Assembly: GCF_902364365.1 (NCBI RefSeq)
Contig: NZ_CABJDN010000004.1
Coordinates: 266,705 to 330,704, forward strand
Direction of reading: 5' to 3'
DNA from: Bacteroides intestinalis
GTDB lineage: Bacteria > Bacteroidota > Bacteroidia > Bacteroidales > Bacteroidaceae
Length of the DNA: 64,000 nucleotides
The position numbers were made by a program, and so were the translations under genes. Shown piece by piece: positions 1-8,117 of this stretch. The notes beneath the pieces were generated by a model. The model saw only the letters and a list, made by a program, of their open reading frames with translations, made no database searches and was not told the origin of the DNA. Each line of letters opens with the position of its first letter. Position 1 is the first letter of the stretch.

Positions 1-645
1 CGTTCCAATGGAATAGTAGAGCCGAATACGAAGTTGCTGCTGGAAGAATTTGAGAAGGTGGAACTGAATGACCGTGAACATGTTGCAGTACAGTTCATTG
101 CTTTTAAAGAGGATCGTTCTTTTGCTTTGAAGCCGGCAGTCAGTGTGGAACTTCGCATAGATACGGTGAAGTTCTATAAATTGCACACATTCCAGGAATC
201 AGAATTCTTTGAGACACCTGCCCTGATTTATGATATAGTGAAAGATGATGTTCCCACCAAACAGGTGTATGTATCAGCTGAAGATTTACAATCTGCTTTG
301 CTGCAAAAGAAAACTGAAGATAAACCAAAGTCTCAGCCAATTGTGAAGCGCGGTGGACAAAATGGTATCATCGAGATTGATTTACATATCGGAGAATTGC
401 TGGACGATACTAAAGGAATGAGTAACAGTGAAATATTGAATTACCAGTTGGACAAATTCCGAGAAGTTCTGGAGCAATATAAGAATAAACGTGAACAGCG
501 CATTGTTTTTATTCACGGTAAGGGTGATGGCGTGTTGCGCAAAGCATTGCTGGAAGAACTGAAACGTAAATATCCGAATTTCCGGCATCAGGATGCTTCT
601 TTCCAGGAATATGGTTTCGGAGCGACGATGGTGACGATAAAATAG
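1..645 (+). CDS. DUF2027/Smr domain protein (5' end missing)
   Basis: The reading frame is open from base 1, so the true start lies upstream and this is the C-terminal part of a longer protein. The first possible internal start is a TTG at 34, which is probably not used. The N-terminal half of the visible part is beta-rich and resembles the DUF2027 region of Bacteroidota Smr proteins. The last ~90 residues form an Smr domain: IDLHI near its start and the [12 protein letters not shown] loop match the family's conserved H-G-x-G motif. Smr domains are known as nucleic-acid nicking or binding modules; which role applies here is not visible. It ends convergently with the DUF5723 gene. Confidence 0.85.
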   Translation, partial: RSNGIVEPNTKLLLEEFEKVELNDREHVAVQFIAFKEDRSFALKPAVSVELRIDTVKFYKLHTFQESEFFETPALIYDIVKDDVPTKQVYVSAEDLQSALLQKKTEDKPKSQPIVKRGGQNGIIEIDLHIGELLDDTKGMSNSEILNYQLDKFREVLEQYKNKREQRIVFIHGKGDGVLRKALLEELKRKYPNFRHQDASFQEYGFGATMVTIK

Positions 646-653
646 TTACGGGT

Positions 654-712
654 TACGAGCTACAAGTAGCTGCGCTTTCATTCCGAAAGGCACTCGTAAC
701 TTGTAGCTCGTA
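654..712. repeat. Intergenic inverted repeat between convergent genes
   Basis: Two 14-bp arms, TACGAGCTACAAGT (654-667) and its exact reverse complement (699-712), flank a 31-base spacer. The word ACGAGCTAC/GTAGCTCG recurs around it (for example 701-722). Its place between two converging genes fits a bidirectional terminator or a dispersed extragenic repeat. No long T run follows in either direction, so intrinsic termination is not certain. Confidence 0.55.
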
Positions 713-724
713 GCTTCGTAGCTC

Positions 725-2032
725 TTATATCTTCTTTTTTCCCAAAGGAATAGAAAGTCCGATGAAGGCATTTACATGTTTGGAGTTATTTCCGAAGAAC
801 ATATAGTCAGTACCCAGCATCAAGGGACCTACCTTGAAAGCAAAGCCGAATGTTTCACCACCTTGAAGCATGGAGTAACTTAATGTAGCGTTGATTAAAG
901 TGTTCGGGCGATAATTGGCGGATAAAGTCAATTCGGAATATGTCTTTAACTGACCGAAGCGGGTAGTTGATAATAATCCTACTCCCAGTTTATTATTCAG
1001 GAATCCGTATTCTCCTCCTAAAACCATAGTCGGGGATAAGGAAGTGGTGCGGGATTTATTTTCTTTCTTCTGCAAACCGTACAATTCAAAGTCCAGTACA
1101 TCAGTAGATTCGCTGTAATTATCTTTATCAATAGCGATATCTTTGTTTGATTCGGCTATCTGGGTGTTTGATTTACCCCAAGAGATAAAACCTAAGTCGA
1201 GGATGGCAGCAGAGAACGTAAGGTTCTTCATAACCTGATAGCTTGCTCCCAGATCTAAGCCTGCTCCGTATCCACTGATACCGAAATTATTGTAGTCCAG
1301 ATCCGTGATGTATCCATTTTCTTCTTCCAAGTCCAGACCTTTAGCAGAGGCTTCCAGATAGGCATCTGATTTTAGCTGGAATTCGGAGTCTAGGCCTGCT
1401 TCTTTGCCTGATATATAAAGTTGATTGATTTTTAAATTCAGGTTTCCGGCACCTAACAATAGTTTGGCTTTACCACCTATGGTCAGACGGTCGTTTATGG
1501 CACGTGAATAACCTGCTCCAACCTCTATATAAGAGTTCAGACGCAGTTTCTCATTCTGAATATTAAAGGTTCTGCTGCTTCCCCAAGTAAAATCTTCCGC
1601 ATCTATGGCACGCAGATATTCGAACATGGTTTTAGGAATAGTTGCATCCACATCTACACGTGCTCCTACATTGAATGACCAGAATCCTTTGCCTTTATAG
1701 AATCCGAAAGAGATGACATCCGTATTGAGATTGATGTTCAGCTCATTCATTCCTTTCAGACGGTTGTAGAACTTATCATTATTGTAAAACTCTCCGTCGG
1801 AGTCAAAGACGTCAATAACATCCTGGATACCCAAAGAGTTGGAGGATACCTCGGCTGCTAATGAACCGATTACAGGTAAATTGACATAGCCACGCTTGGG
1901 TTGCATTGCCGGATTCAACTGCATGCGGGTACTGCTACCCTCCATAAAGTAAGATGAACGCATATACTGCGCTTGCATGGCTGTGGGGAGAAGAAAAGAG
2001 ATGCAAATCCCCAGAAGTAAAAGCTTTCTCAT
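725..2032 (-). CDS. DUF5723-family outer-membrane beta-barrel-type protein
   Basis: This 435-aa protein begins with a clear signal peptide (MRKLLLLGICISFLLPTAMQA, cleavage near AQA/Q). The mature part is rich in alternating beta-strand segments with aromatic girdles, and GLSIPLGKKKI at the C-terminus looks like a last barrel strand. The Asn-Pro-Ala motif after the signal (QLNPAMQPKRGYVNLP) and overall layout match DUF5723, a Bacteroidota family of presumed outer-membrane barrels of unknown function. It is monocistronic, with its own consensus promoter at 2085-2115. The family assignment is recognition from sequence; the function is unknown. Confidence 0.8.
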   Translation of the reverse strand: MRKLLLLGICISFLLPTAMQAQYMRSSYFMEGSSTRMQLNPAMQPKRGYVNLPVIGSLAAEVSSNSLGIQDVIDVFDSDGEFYNNDKFYNRLKGMNELNINLNTDVISFGFYKGKGFWSFNVGARVDVDATIPKTMFEYLRAIDAEDFTWGSSRTFNIQNEKLRLNSYIEVGAGYSRAINDRLTIGGKAKLLLGAGNLNLKINQLYISGKEAGLDSEFQLKSDAYLEASAKGLDLEEENGYITDLDYNNFGISGYGAGLDLGASYQVMKNLTFSAAILDLGFISWGKSNTQIAESNKDIAIDKDNYSESTDVLDFELYGLQKKENKSRTTSLSPTMVLGGEYGFLNNKLGVGLLSTTRFGQLKTYSELTLSANYRPNTLINATLSYSMLQGGETFGFAFKVGPLMLGTDYMFFGNNSKHVNAFIGLSIPLGKKKI

Positions 2033-2084
2033 TGTGCTTCGTAAATTGTGGGTTACTGTTAATGATTACTTATATCTGTTGTTG

Positions 2085-2115
2085 CAAAGTTAAAAGAACT
2101 ATTCGTTATATCAAA
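2085..2115 (-). promoter_or_regulatory. Bacteroides-type promoter of the DUF5723 gene
   Basis: On the minus strand TTTG (2112-2115) is followed after exactly 19 bp by TAACTTTG (2085-2092), a full match to the Bacteroides primary-sigma consensus TTTG-N19-TAnnTTTG. The transcript would start about 45 bases before the ATG at 2032. Confidence 0.75.
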
Positions 2116-2206
2116 ATTATATAATAAATAAAAATAGGATAAGAGGCTGCTTTTATGGCTATATGGCTTCATAATTGGATTGAGTGGGAAGAATAAGATG
2201 ATATAT

Positions 2207-4081
2207 TCATTTTAGTTCTTCTCTTTGTACTTCATCCACTCCCTTTATGCGGTTGATGTGACTGATAATGATTTGTAACTCATTGAATGAGTGGACTGAA
2301 AAATTAATGAAGCAGTCCACTATTTCGTCTGTTGTGGTGGTGTGCAAACTTTCAATAGAAAGCTTTAGTTTATTGGTGATGCAGTCGATCAGGTCACTTA
2401 ACAGATGATAGCGGTCTATTGCCCTGATATGGATTCGTACCGGATATAGAATATCATTGTCTTCTTTGAATTCGATGGATACAATGGAATCACCCTTCTG
2501 TGAAGCCAAGCGGATAGCTGTGGGGCAATCACGTTTATGAATGGTTACTGATTTGTCATTTTCTGTAAATCCGATGACTTCATCTCCCGGAAGTGGCTGA
2601 CAGTAGGGGCAGCGTTGATATGGTATCTTTTTCATCCGATACAGATAAGTGCGTAAATAACGTTTAGCCTTATAAGTTAAGACGTGATTGATCCAATCCG
2701 GTTGTGGGTGTATTTGTTCGTTTGCCCCAACTTCTACACAATCCCCACGATGAAGTACGGTCTTGATAGAGCATAATTTCCCATTGATACGGGCATATTG
2801 GGCATGTTCTCCTAACCGGCTGTGTATTTCAAAGGCGAAGTCCAAAGCCGTGGCATGTTGTGGTAGAATAACTGCTTGCCCCTTGGGAGTAAAGACCATA
2901 ATGTCATCATTATAAAAAGATGAAACGACGTTTTCGATGAACCAGCCATCTTGACTGTGATAAGCAATATCTTGTAAAACGAACTTGAACTTTTCGATCC
3001 ACTTCTTTATATTGCTTTCTGAGCGACTGGCTACACAGCCAAACTGTGAATTATAAATCATCCGTTCGCTGCTGATATGTATTTCTTCCCAGACACCGTG
3101 TTCGGACAGTAATTTTACATGAAAACTTTGATAGCCGTTCTCTTTCGGAGAATCCACATAGTTGGCAATACTACCCGGTTTTTCTTTGAATATATCTGTC
3201 AATAGTGAGTAGATTTTCAGGCATATGTTCTTTTCCGATGCTTCTAAGTCATCGGGAAAAATGATCTGGATGAAATGCCTGTGATCCAGGTGCTTGAAGT
3301 CCTTATGGGATCGATTTATCTTACGCCAAAGACTATAGGGCATTCTGTATTGTACCTCTATCTTTGCTTGAATATTATGCTTCTGAAGAATACTTCCTAT
3401 CTTATCAGTGAAAGATTTTAGATCGGTATGATTATCGCTTTTGTCTTGTTGAAGCAGTTCTATGAACTGTGCATATTCATGCGGACAACGGAAACGGAAA
3501 CTGAGATTTTCCAGTTCTGTTTTTATCTCGTACAAGCCTAGGCGATTAGCTAAAGGGGCATAGAAATAATCTGTTTCACCTGCTATCTTCATTTGTTTAT
3601 CAGGCTTCATGCTGTCGAGTGTACGCATATTATGCAAGCGGTCCGCTAGCTTTATCAGGATGGCACGTATGTCATAATGGACAGAATCGAGCATCTGTTT
3701 GAAATTATCCAGTTGTTTGGACATTTCGTAGTGTTCTTTCTTCTGTTTGGTCACCACACGTACTAAGAAAGCGACATCTTCACCGAATTGTTTCTCAATG
3801 TCTTCTACGGTATGTGGTGTGTCTTCTACCACATCGTGTAAGAAAGCAGCAATCACAGGATTTGCTCCCAGCATAAGTTCTTCTGCAACGATACGGGCTA
3901 CTGCTATCGGATGAATGATATAGGGTTCTCCTGTTTTGCGCGTCTGCCCTTTGTGAGCTTCATGAGCCAGCTGATAAGCTGCTTTAATTTGCTCCATTTC
4001 TTTTGGGGTAACCCGTTGCTCCATTGTGTGGAAAAGATTTTCTACACGTTCTTTTATCAGTTTTTCGTAATCTTGTTCCAT
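2207..4081 (-). CDS. RelA/SpoT homologue, probably (p)ppGpp hydrolase only
   Basis: The protein has 624 aa in Rsh order: HD hydrolase domain (about 20-200), synthetase-like domain (about 225-345), TGS (about 392-455), cysteine region (CPYC ... RDC, 491-519) and a C-terminal ACT domain (about 545-620). The hydrolase motifs are intact: IIHP (H57), HDVVEDT (H82, D83, E86, D87) and KLADRLHN (D147, N151). The synthetase side is eroded. The expected D-x-x-A-x-R motif reads H267 ... Q272, the E-x-Q-I-R motif reads EIHIS (333-337), and the G-R-x-K region is shortened to YRMPYS. Only NGYQSFH is kept. I therefore infer a SpoT-like ppGpp hydrolase without synthesis. It is shorter than typical Rsh proteins (about 700-750 aa). 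It lies 23 bp after the WG-repeat gene and may be the last gene of that transcript. Confidence 0.85.
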   Translation of the reverse strand: MEQDYEKLIKERVENLFHTMEQRVTPKEMEQIKAAYQLAHEAHKGQTRKTGEPYIIHPIAVARIVAEELMLGANPVIAAFLHDVVEDTPHTVEDIEKQFGEDVAFLVRVVTKQKKEHYEMSKQLDNFKQMLDSVHYDIRAILIKLADRLHNMRTLDSMKPDKQMKIAGETDYFYAPLANRLGLYEIKTELENLSFRFRCPHEYAQFIELLQQDKSDNHTDLKSFTDKIGSILQKHNIQAKIEVQYRMPYSLWRKINRSHKDFKHLDHRHFIQIIFPDDLEASEKNICLKIYSLLTDIFKEKPGSIANYVDSPKENGYQSFHVKLLSEHGVWEEIHISSERMIYNSQFGCVASRSESNIKKWIEKFKFVLQDIAYHSQDGWFIENVVSSFYNDDIMVFTPKGQAVILPQHATALDFAFEIHSRLGEHAQYARINGKLCSIKTVLHRGDCVEVGANEQIHPQPDWINHVLTYKAKRYLRTYLYRMKKIPYQRCPYCQPLPGDEVIGFTENDKSVTIHKRDCPTAIRLASQKGDSIVSIEFKEDNDILYPVRIHIRAIDRYHLLSDLIDCITNKLKLSIESLHTTTTDEIVDCFINFSVHSFNELQIIISHINRIKGVDEVQREELK

Positions 4082-4104
4082 AGTCTTTATGAATAATAAT
4101 ATTG

Positions 4105-5292
4105 TTATTTTACCCGTTCTCCTTTGCCATTCAGTAGTACGCCGTAATCATTCTGAGATTCACAGAGATATAGATCTGCTCCTACAGCGGTGATGGTACT
4201 ATATGAAGGAGGTGTAATGATTTGACCATCCGGCGACATCAGGCCATACCATCCCTGTTCTGCCTGATAACACATACATCTGGCGATTGCTTGCATATTG
4301 GTTGGTTCGTTATCTTCCGTTTCACTTATTATTTTGCCATTATCATCGTAATTCTTTGTGGTACCATAGCGCAATTCATTTGTAGGATAGGTGATTTTCT
4401 CTACATGGCTGATGTAGAAATCGTCTATGAGATTGCCTTGCAGATCATATTGACGCATCGTGTGATCCTGCATCGTGCTAAAGATAATACCGTCATAGAT
4501 CCAGTAACTTGCTTTGGCGTAAGGGATGATAGTATTTAACTTAGTGTCCATTACTGTTTCTTCTATACCGTTATTTACTATCAATAACGTGCCATATTGT
4601 TGGATAGAGAAATATTGCGGTTCTAAAATCCACTTGCCGGTTAGGTCTATCAGTCCTACTTTGTCTCTACGCTCATTATGTACCACACAAAATCCATTAT
4701 GGAACACATATCCTTCCATACCTGGAATATAGGGTTGATGGTTGTCAATAATCACTTTACCGGTCGGATCGATAAATTTTATCCAACCATTATCATCAAC
4801 TGAAGCCAATCCATCAGAGAATATCCACGCGTGATCATATCGGGGTTTTATGGCTACTTTCCCAGTGAACATATTGAAGTATCCACGCTGTTTCCCATCG
4901 CTATAGCATATTAGTGAATCATCACCCAGAGGTTTAGCTATCCACTGAATATTTTTCAGTGTCTTGTTGTCATTGCGGTCGATGACATATCCCTTTTCGT
5001 AATAACTATCACGGCAGAAAGTTGCATTGCGTGAAAGATATTGCGTATAGACTTCTTTCGGGGTATCAGCAAATGTAATATCATAGCGGTTACATAGTGT
5101 TTCAAAGAAGCTACAAGTCGCAGCAACAGTGCATAAAATTACGAATAGGGTGAAGCAGCTGCCGACAATACGGCGCAGGAGTTTTCCATACTTCGAGTTA
5201 TCTTTCATTCCTAAAACTACTGTAATCCAATTGGCAATACCGGTCAGAATGCCGGTTAGTCCATGCCAAAATAAAATGATTGCTCGTCTCAT
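4105..5292 (-). CDS. WG-repeat protein with N-terminal membrane segment
   Basis: The 395-aa product has a hydrophobic segment near residues 43-67 (SCFTLFVILCTVAATCSFF), then WG-type beta repeats, recognisable as G-L/W ... G-x-I-I-x-P/N units (for example GLASVDDNGWIKFIDPTGKV, KVGLIDLTGKWILEPQY, GWYGLMSPDGQIITPP). WG repeats (KWG family) are short beta units of unclear role, often surface or scaffold modules. The gene starts 2 bp after the stop of the 109-aa gene, so the two are co-transcribed. The membrane segment suggests an inner-membrane anchor with the repeats outside the cytoplasm; that topology is inference. Confidence 0.75.
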   Translation of the reverse strand: MRRAIILFWHGLTGILTGIANWITVVLGMKDNSKYGKLLRRIVGSCFTLFVILCTVAATCSFFETLCNRYDITFADTPKEVYTQYLSRNATFCRDSYYEKGYVIDRNDNKTLKNIQWIAKPLGDDSLICYSDGKQRGYFNMFTGKVAIKPRYDHAWIFSDGLASVDDNGWIKFIDPTGKVIIDNHQPYIPGMEGYVFHNGFCVVHNERRDKVGLIDLTGKWILEPQYFSIQQYGTLLIVNNGIEETVMDTKLNTIIPYAKASYWIYDGIIFSTMQDHTMRQYDLQGNLIDDFYISHVEKITYPTNELRYGTTKNYDDNGKIISETEDNEPTNMQAIARCMCYQAEQGWYGLMSPDGQIITPPSYSTITAVGADLYLCESQNDYGVLLNGKGERVK

Positions 5293-5294
5293 TT

Positions 5295-5624
5295 TTAATC
5301 CTCCATTTTATAATAATAGGAAATATTGTTCTCATCACAGAATTCTTTCAATCGGGTAATATCATTATCCGCATCGGGCAATCTGTCAAGTGCCCATTTC
5401 AAACCACTCTCATCCTTAATTCCAAAAGAGGTAAATAAAGTCTTTGCATCAATATCCTTAATGATATATGTTTGCTTTGAATCGTTACCAAAACATGAAC
5501 CGTTACTGGCATCATAACAGAAAAAATATTTTCCATCAATGATACTGTAATCTGCCATGAAGGATTTTTTCTTGTGTCTCATACTTCTCTTACTGAATTG
5601 TTGGCTTTCATTATAGATGTTCAT
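5295..5624 (-). CDS. Small protein of unknown function
   Basis: This 109-aa protein is soluble and charged, with no signal peptide or membrane segment. I do not recognise a family. It begins 5 bp after the ADP-ribosylglycohydrolase stop and ends 2 bp before the WG-repeat gene, so it is part of that operon. An internal ATG (MRHKKKSF, codon 15) could be the true start. The tight fit between two recognised genes is the main support for it being real. Confidence 0.6.
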   Translation of the reverse strand: MNIYNESQQFSKRSMRHKKKSFMADYSIIDGKYFFCYDASNGSCFGNDSKQTYIIKDIDAKTLFTSFGIKDESGLKWALDRLPDADNDITRLKEFCDENNISYYYKMED

Positions 5625-5629
5625 TGCTT

Positions 5630-6706
5630 TTATTTAGGTGTTGTTTTACCGTGATACAGGTCGTCAGCGATATGCAATATTACATCATGCAGTTCCAAGT
5701 CATCTTTATAGAATTGGGGTATCGCATCGTAACCAGTAGCTGCACCTAACAGATTGCCAGCTACAGCCCCTGTGGAATCGCTGTCACCTGCATGATTTAC
5801 AGCTGCGATCATGGTTCTTTCAAAGTTCTCGAAATGGGTCAAAGCACAGTAGATGGCTATAGCAACAGTTTCTTCAGCGACCCAACCTCCCCCTAATTCG
5901 TCTTCGATGGTACGTACATCATCAGTTGAAATATCTGATAAAAGAATGGCTTTCTTTACTAAATACACCAATTTTTCAACTTCTTCGGCATAGTTGGTAA
6001 ACATCCGTTGTATGGATTTCAGCCCTTCCTTTATGTACTCCTTGAATGTTTCCTTTTCCGGATTTTCATCGGTTGCCAGGCGATAAATGAGATGGGAAAT
6101 AAGAGCTGCAGGAATAAAACCTAATGGATGCTGATGAGTAAGTTCTGCTGTATCTGCTGCAAGACGGTCAAGTGCATCTATATTAGATATTCTTCCTTGG
6201 GCTAGGCCATATAAAGGGATGGGAGCTATGCGCATAACTCCGCCACATCCTTTGCTGTTATTGTGAGGGCCTTTTCCCGCAATAATATCAGAAAGAGCAG
6301 TGAGGCAGGTATTGCCGGGTGCCCTGCGTTGGTTTAATTCTGGAATATCCCCAATCCAGCATTCATTGAAGCGCTTACTCCTCCTACCTAATTGAGTGTA
6401 ATACCATTCTATATAAGCTTCACAAATGCTGGGTATAGGAGCACTCCCTTTTTCTTTTGCATTTAATATGCCACAGGCTGTAAACAAGGTCATCTGTGTA
6501 TCATCAGAAATCCAAGCTTTCCTAGTAGAATTATCGTCATTCCTCCACCATTGTCTAACGTCAAGACGGGTAATTCCTGCATCTCCATATCTTCTTTGAA
6601 TACCTGCATATGAATCTATAAATTCTACAGGATACCCTAAAGCGTCACCTATGGCTCCACCTATTAATGAACCACGTATTCTGTCTTTTTGTGTTTTCTC
6701 ATCCAT
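5630..6706 (-). CDS. ADP-ribosylglycohydrolase (DraG/ARH family)
   Basis: The 358-aa protein matches the ADP-ribosylglycohydrolase fold. It has the N-terminal GSLIGGAIGDALGYPVEF motif, the metal-binding SDDTQMT (67-73) and the C-terminal metal site HAGDSDSTGAVAGNLLG (D308, D310). These acidic residues bind the two magnesium or manganese ions in known enzymes, so it is predicted active. Family members remove ADP-ribose from arginine or other residues of proteins (as DraG does), or hydrolyse related ADP-ribosyl compounds. No ADP-ribosyltransferase is visible nearby. It sits downstream of the GTPase/chaperone operon on the same strand, followed at 5 bp by a small unknown gene. Confidence 0.9.
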   Translation of the reverse strand: MDEKTQKDRIRGSLIGGAIGDALGYPVEFIDSYAGIQRRYGDAGITRLDVRQWWRNDDNSTRKAWISDDTQMTLFTACGILNAKEKGSAPIPSICEAYIEWYYTQLGRRSKRFNECWIGDIPELNQRRAPGNTCLTALSDIIAGKGPHNNSKGCGGVMRIAPIPLYGLAQGRISNIDALDRLAADTAELTHQHPLGFIPAALISHLIYRLATDENPEKETFKEYIKEGLKSIQRMFTNYAEEVEKLVYLVKKAILLSDISTDDVRTIEDELGGGWVAEETVAIAIYCALTHFENFERTMIAAVNHAGDSDSTGAVAGNLLGAATGYDAIPQFYKDDLELHDVILHIADDLYHGKTTPK

Positions 6707-6747
6707 AATATTGTTCTTTTTAATTTGTTATGCTGTTATTAATTTGT

Positions 6748-6912
6748 TTACTGGAGATTTGCAATAACATATCTTCCTATGATGGAGTAGTTGATAACAT
6801 CTTCCTCATCCTCACATTGATAATCTGCGCCAATGCTTTCTAAGAATTCTTGAAAGTGGATTCTTAAAGGTTTCAATGCCGTTGTTTCCATAATAATTTC
6901 TCTTTCTTCCAT
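6748..6912 (-). CDS. Small 54-aa acidic protein
   Basis: A short frame runs from ATG at 6912 to TAA at 6748, giving 54 residues beginning MEEREIIMETTALKPLRI and ending YVIANLQ. A second ATG at codon 8 is an alternative start. It fills the gap between the DUF1232 gene (stop 15 bp before it) and the glycohydrolase gene, keeping operon spacing. Composition is protein-like (FQEFLESIGADYQCEDEEDV). I do not recognise a family. Confidence 0.55.
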   Translation of the reverse strand: MEEREIIMETTALKPLRIHFQEFLESIGADYQCEDEEDVINYSIIGRYVIANLQ

Positions 6913-6927
6913 GATTATGATAAAGTT

Positions 6928-7284
6928 CTACGATATTAGTTCATATTTACATTCAGGAAACCATCGTTCCAGGATGTTATCTACTTCTGATTCTATTTCG
7001 GGGGTGATGTGTCTGCACACTTTTTGATATGCTGCAGTTAGACATATAATTTCGTCTATCCAGCCGATAATAGGCAGGCGTTTTGCCGAAATTAGATCAA
7101 TGGGCAGTATGAGATAAGAGATCGCTGATGCAATAAGTAGCTTATCTGATTTTGGAGTATCAGAACTTTTCATTACATAATACAATAAGAGTAAAGGGCG
7201 AGTACTTACTCTTCCTGCTTTTTTGGCATAGTCGCCAAGTTTTTCCCATAGTAGGGAATAGTTGATGAGGCTTTGCTTTTTCAT
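6928..7284 (-). CDS. DUF1232 (YkvA-like) small membrane protein
   Basis: The 118-aa protein carries the DUF1232 signature: a hydrophobic stretch ending in YLILPIDLI followed by LPIIGWIDEI (about 62-80), which matches the family pattern Y-x-x-x-P-x-D-L-I ... P-x-x-G-x-x-D-E/D. DUF1232 proteins are small membrane-associated proteins of unknown function. It is the first gene after a 175-bp gap that separates it from the GrpE-like gene, so it may head a second transcriptional unit. Confidence 0.75.
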   Translation of the reverse strand: MKKQSLINYSLLWEKLGDYAKKAGRVSTRPLLLLYYVMKSSDTPKSDKLLIASAISYLILPIDLISAKRLPIIGWIDEIICLTAAYQKVCRHITPEIESEVDNILERWFPECKYELIS

Positions 7285-7412
7285 GATAATAATGTTTCTT
7301 TTCTATATAGAGTACACATTATCATAATAACTATCACTAGGTAGCCTCCATACAAGTAATTTTGGTAACTTTTTATAAATTTAGCTCTTGCATGACCAGG
7401 ATGAGATGTAAT

Positions 7413-7451
7413 CAGCAGAATAATTGTTGGGCATATCAGATAATTCTGCTG
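7413..7451 (-). terminator. Hairpin after the GrpE-like gene (175-bp gap)
   Basis: The gap 7285-7459 has no supported gene. CAGCAGAA (7413-7420) and TTCTGCTG (7444-7451) form an 8-bp stem with a 23-base loop, just past the GrpE-like stop at 7460. No T run follows on the minus strand, so it may only attenuate or stabilise the mRNA end. I found no TAnnTTTG promoter in the gap. Confidence 0.4.
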
Positions 7452-7459
7452 TATATAAT

Positions 7460-8113
7460 TTAGATATTTACTTGAGCTTTGAGAACAACTTTCCCTGCAT
7501 ATATCAAGCCAATCCTCTCTATATTAGCTATCGGTGTACCATTGGGTACAATTTTGAAAGGAACAGGTATATGCCTTGTACTGTCAAAAATAGAATCTTT
7601 TTCCATGGATTCAACTCCATTGTTTGATAATATCTCTATTATTCGAGATTGGCAAAACTTGATTGTCTGGCGCGAATTCTCGTCCTCTGCTTTAGTGAGA
7701 ACAATATCTAGTTCTTTAATTAGCTCAGTAAAAGATTGTATTAATGATTCTTCCTTAATTTTAGGGATAACAGGAACTGTTTCTTGTAGTTGGGTGGATT
7801 CTGTTATTGAAGTATCTTTGTGTTTTAGTTGATGGATTAAAGGAAGGGGGGTATCCTGTTCTTCTACATCCGGTTGTGATTCAACTAAAATTGATGCTTG
7901 TGTACTATCTTCTATATTGGACGTGTCGAAATAATCACTTTGTGTGTCCAATATAGGTTCGGATTCATCAAGGGTGACAATATTATCCATCGGAGGAATA
8001 TATTGCGATCTTTCTTCAAACTCAATATCTTCTCTTAGAGTAGTATCCTGAGTACGTTCTTGTTCGGTATCACCGAATAAAAAACTTTTGATTATTGATA
8101 TTAATTTCATCAT
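7460..8113 (-). CDS. GrpE-like nucleotide-exchange protein
   Basis: From the ATG at 8113 the protein has 217 aa. An upstream TTG at 8131 would overlap the previous gene and is less likely. The first ~125 residues are acidic, low-complexity and probably disordered. The C-terminal ~85 residues resemble GrpE: a helix (SFTELIKELDIVLTKAED), then NNGVESMEKDSIFDSTRHIPVPF and P-x-GTPIANIERIGLIYAGKVVLKAQVNI. These parallel the canonical G-V-E-x-I ... F-D-x-x-x-H ... P-x-G-T-I ... G-Y-x-x-x-G-x-V-L-R-P-A-x-V-x-V beta-wing. GrpE releases ADP from Hsp70, and an Hsp70-like gene lies in the same operon, so it is probably that protein's dedicated exchange factor. The long GrpE coiled coil appears replaced by the acidic tail. 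Confidence 0.7.
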   Translation of the reverse strand: MMKLISIIKSFLFGDTEQERTQDTTLREDIEFEERSQYIPPMDNIVTLDESEPILDTQSDYFDTSNIEDSTQASILVESQPDVEEQDTPLPLIHQLKHKDTSITESTQLQETVPVIPKIKEESLIQSFTELIKELDIVLTKAEDENSRQTIKFCQSRIIEILSNNGVESMEKDSIFDSTRHIPVPFKIVPNGTPIANIERIGLIYAGKVVLKAQVNI

Positions 8114-8117
8114 ATTT

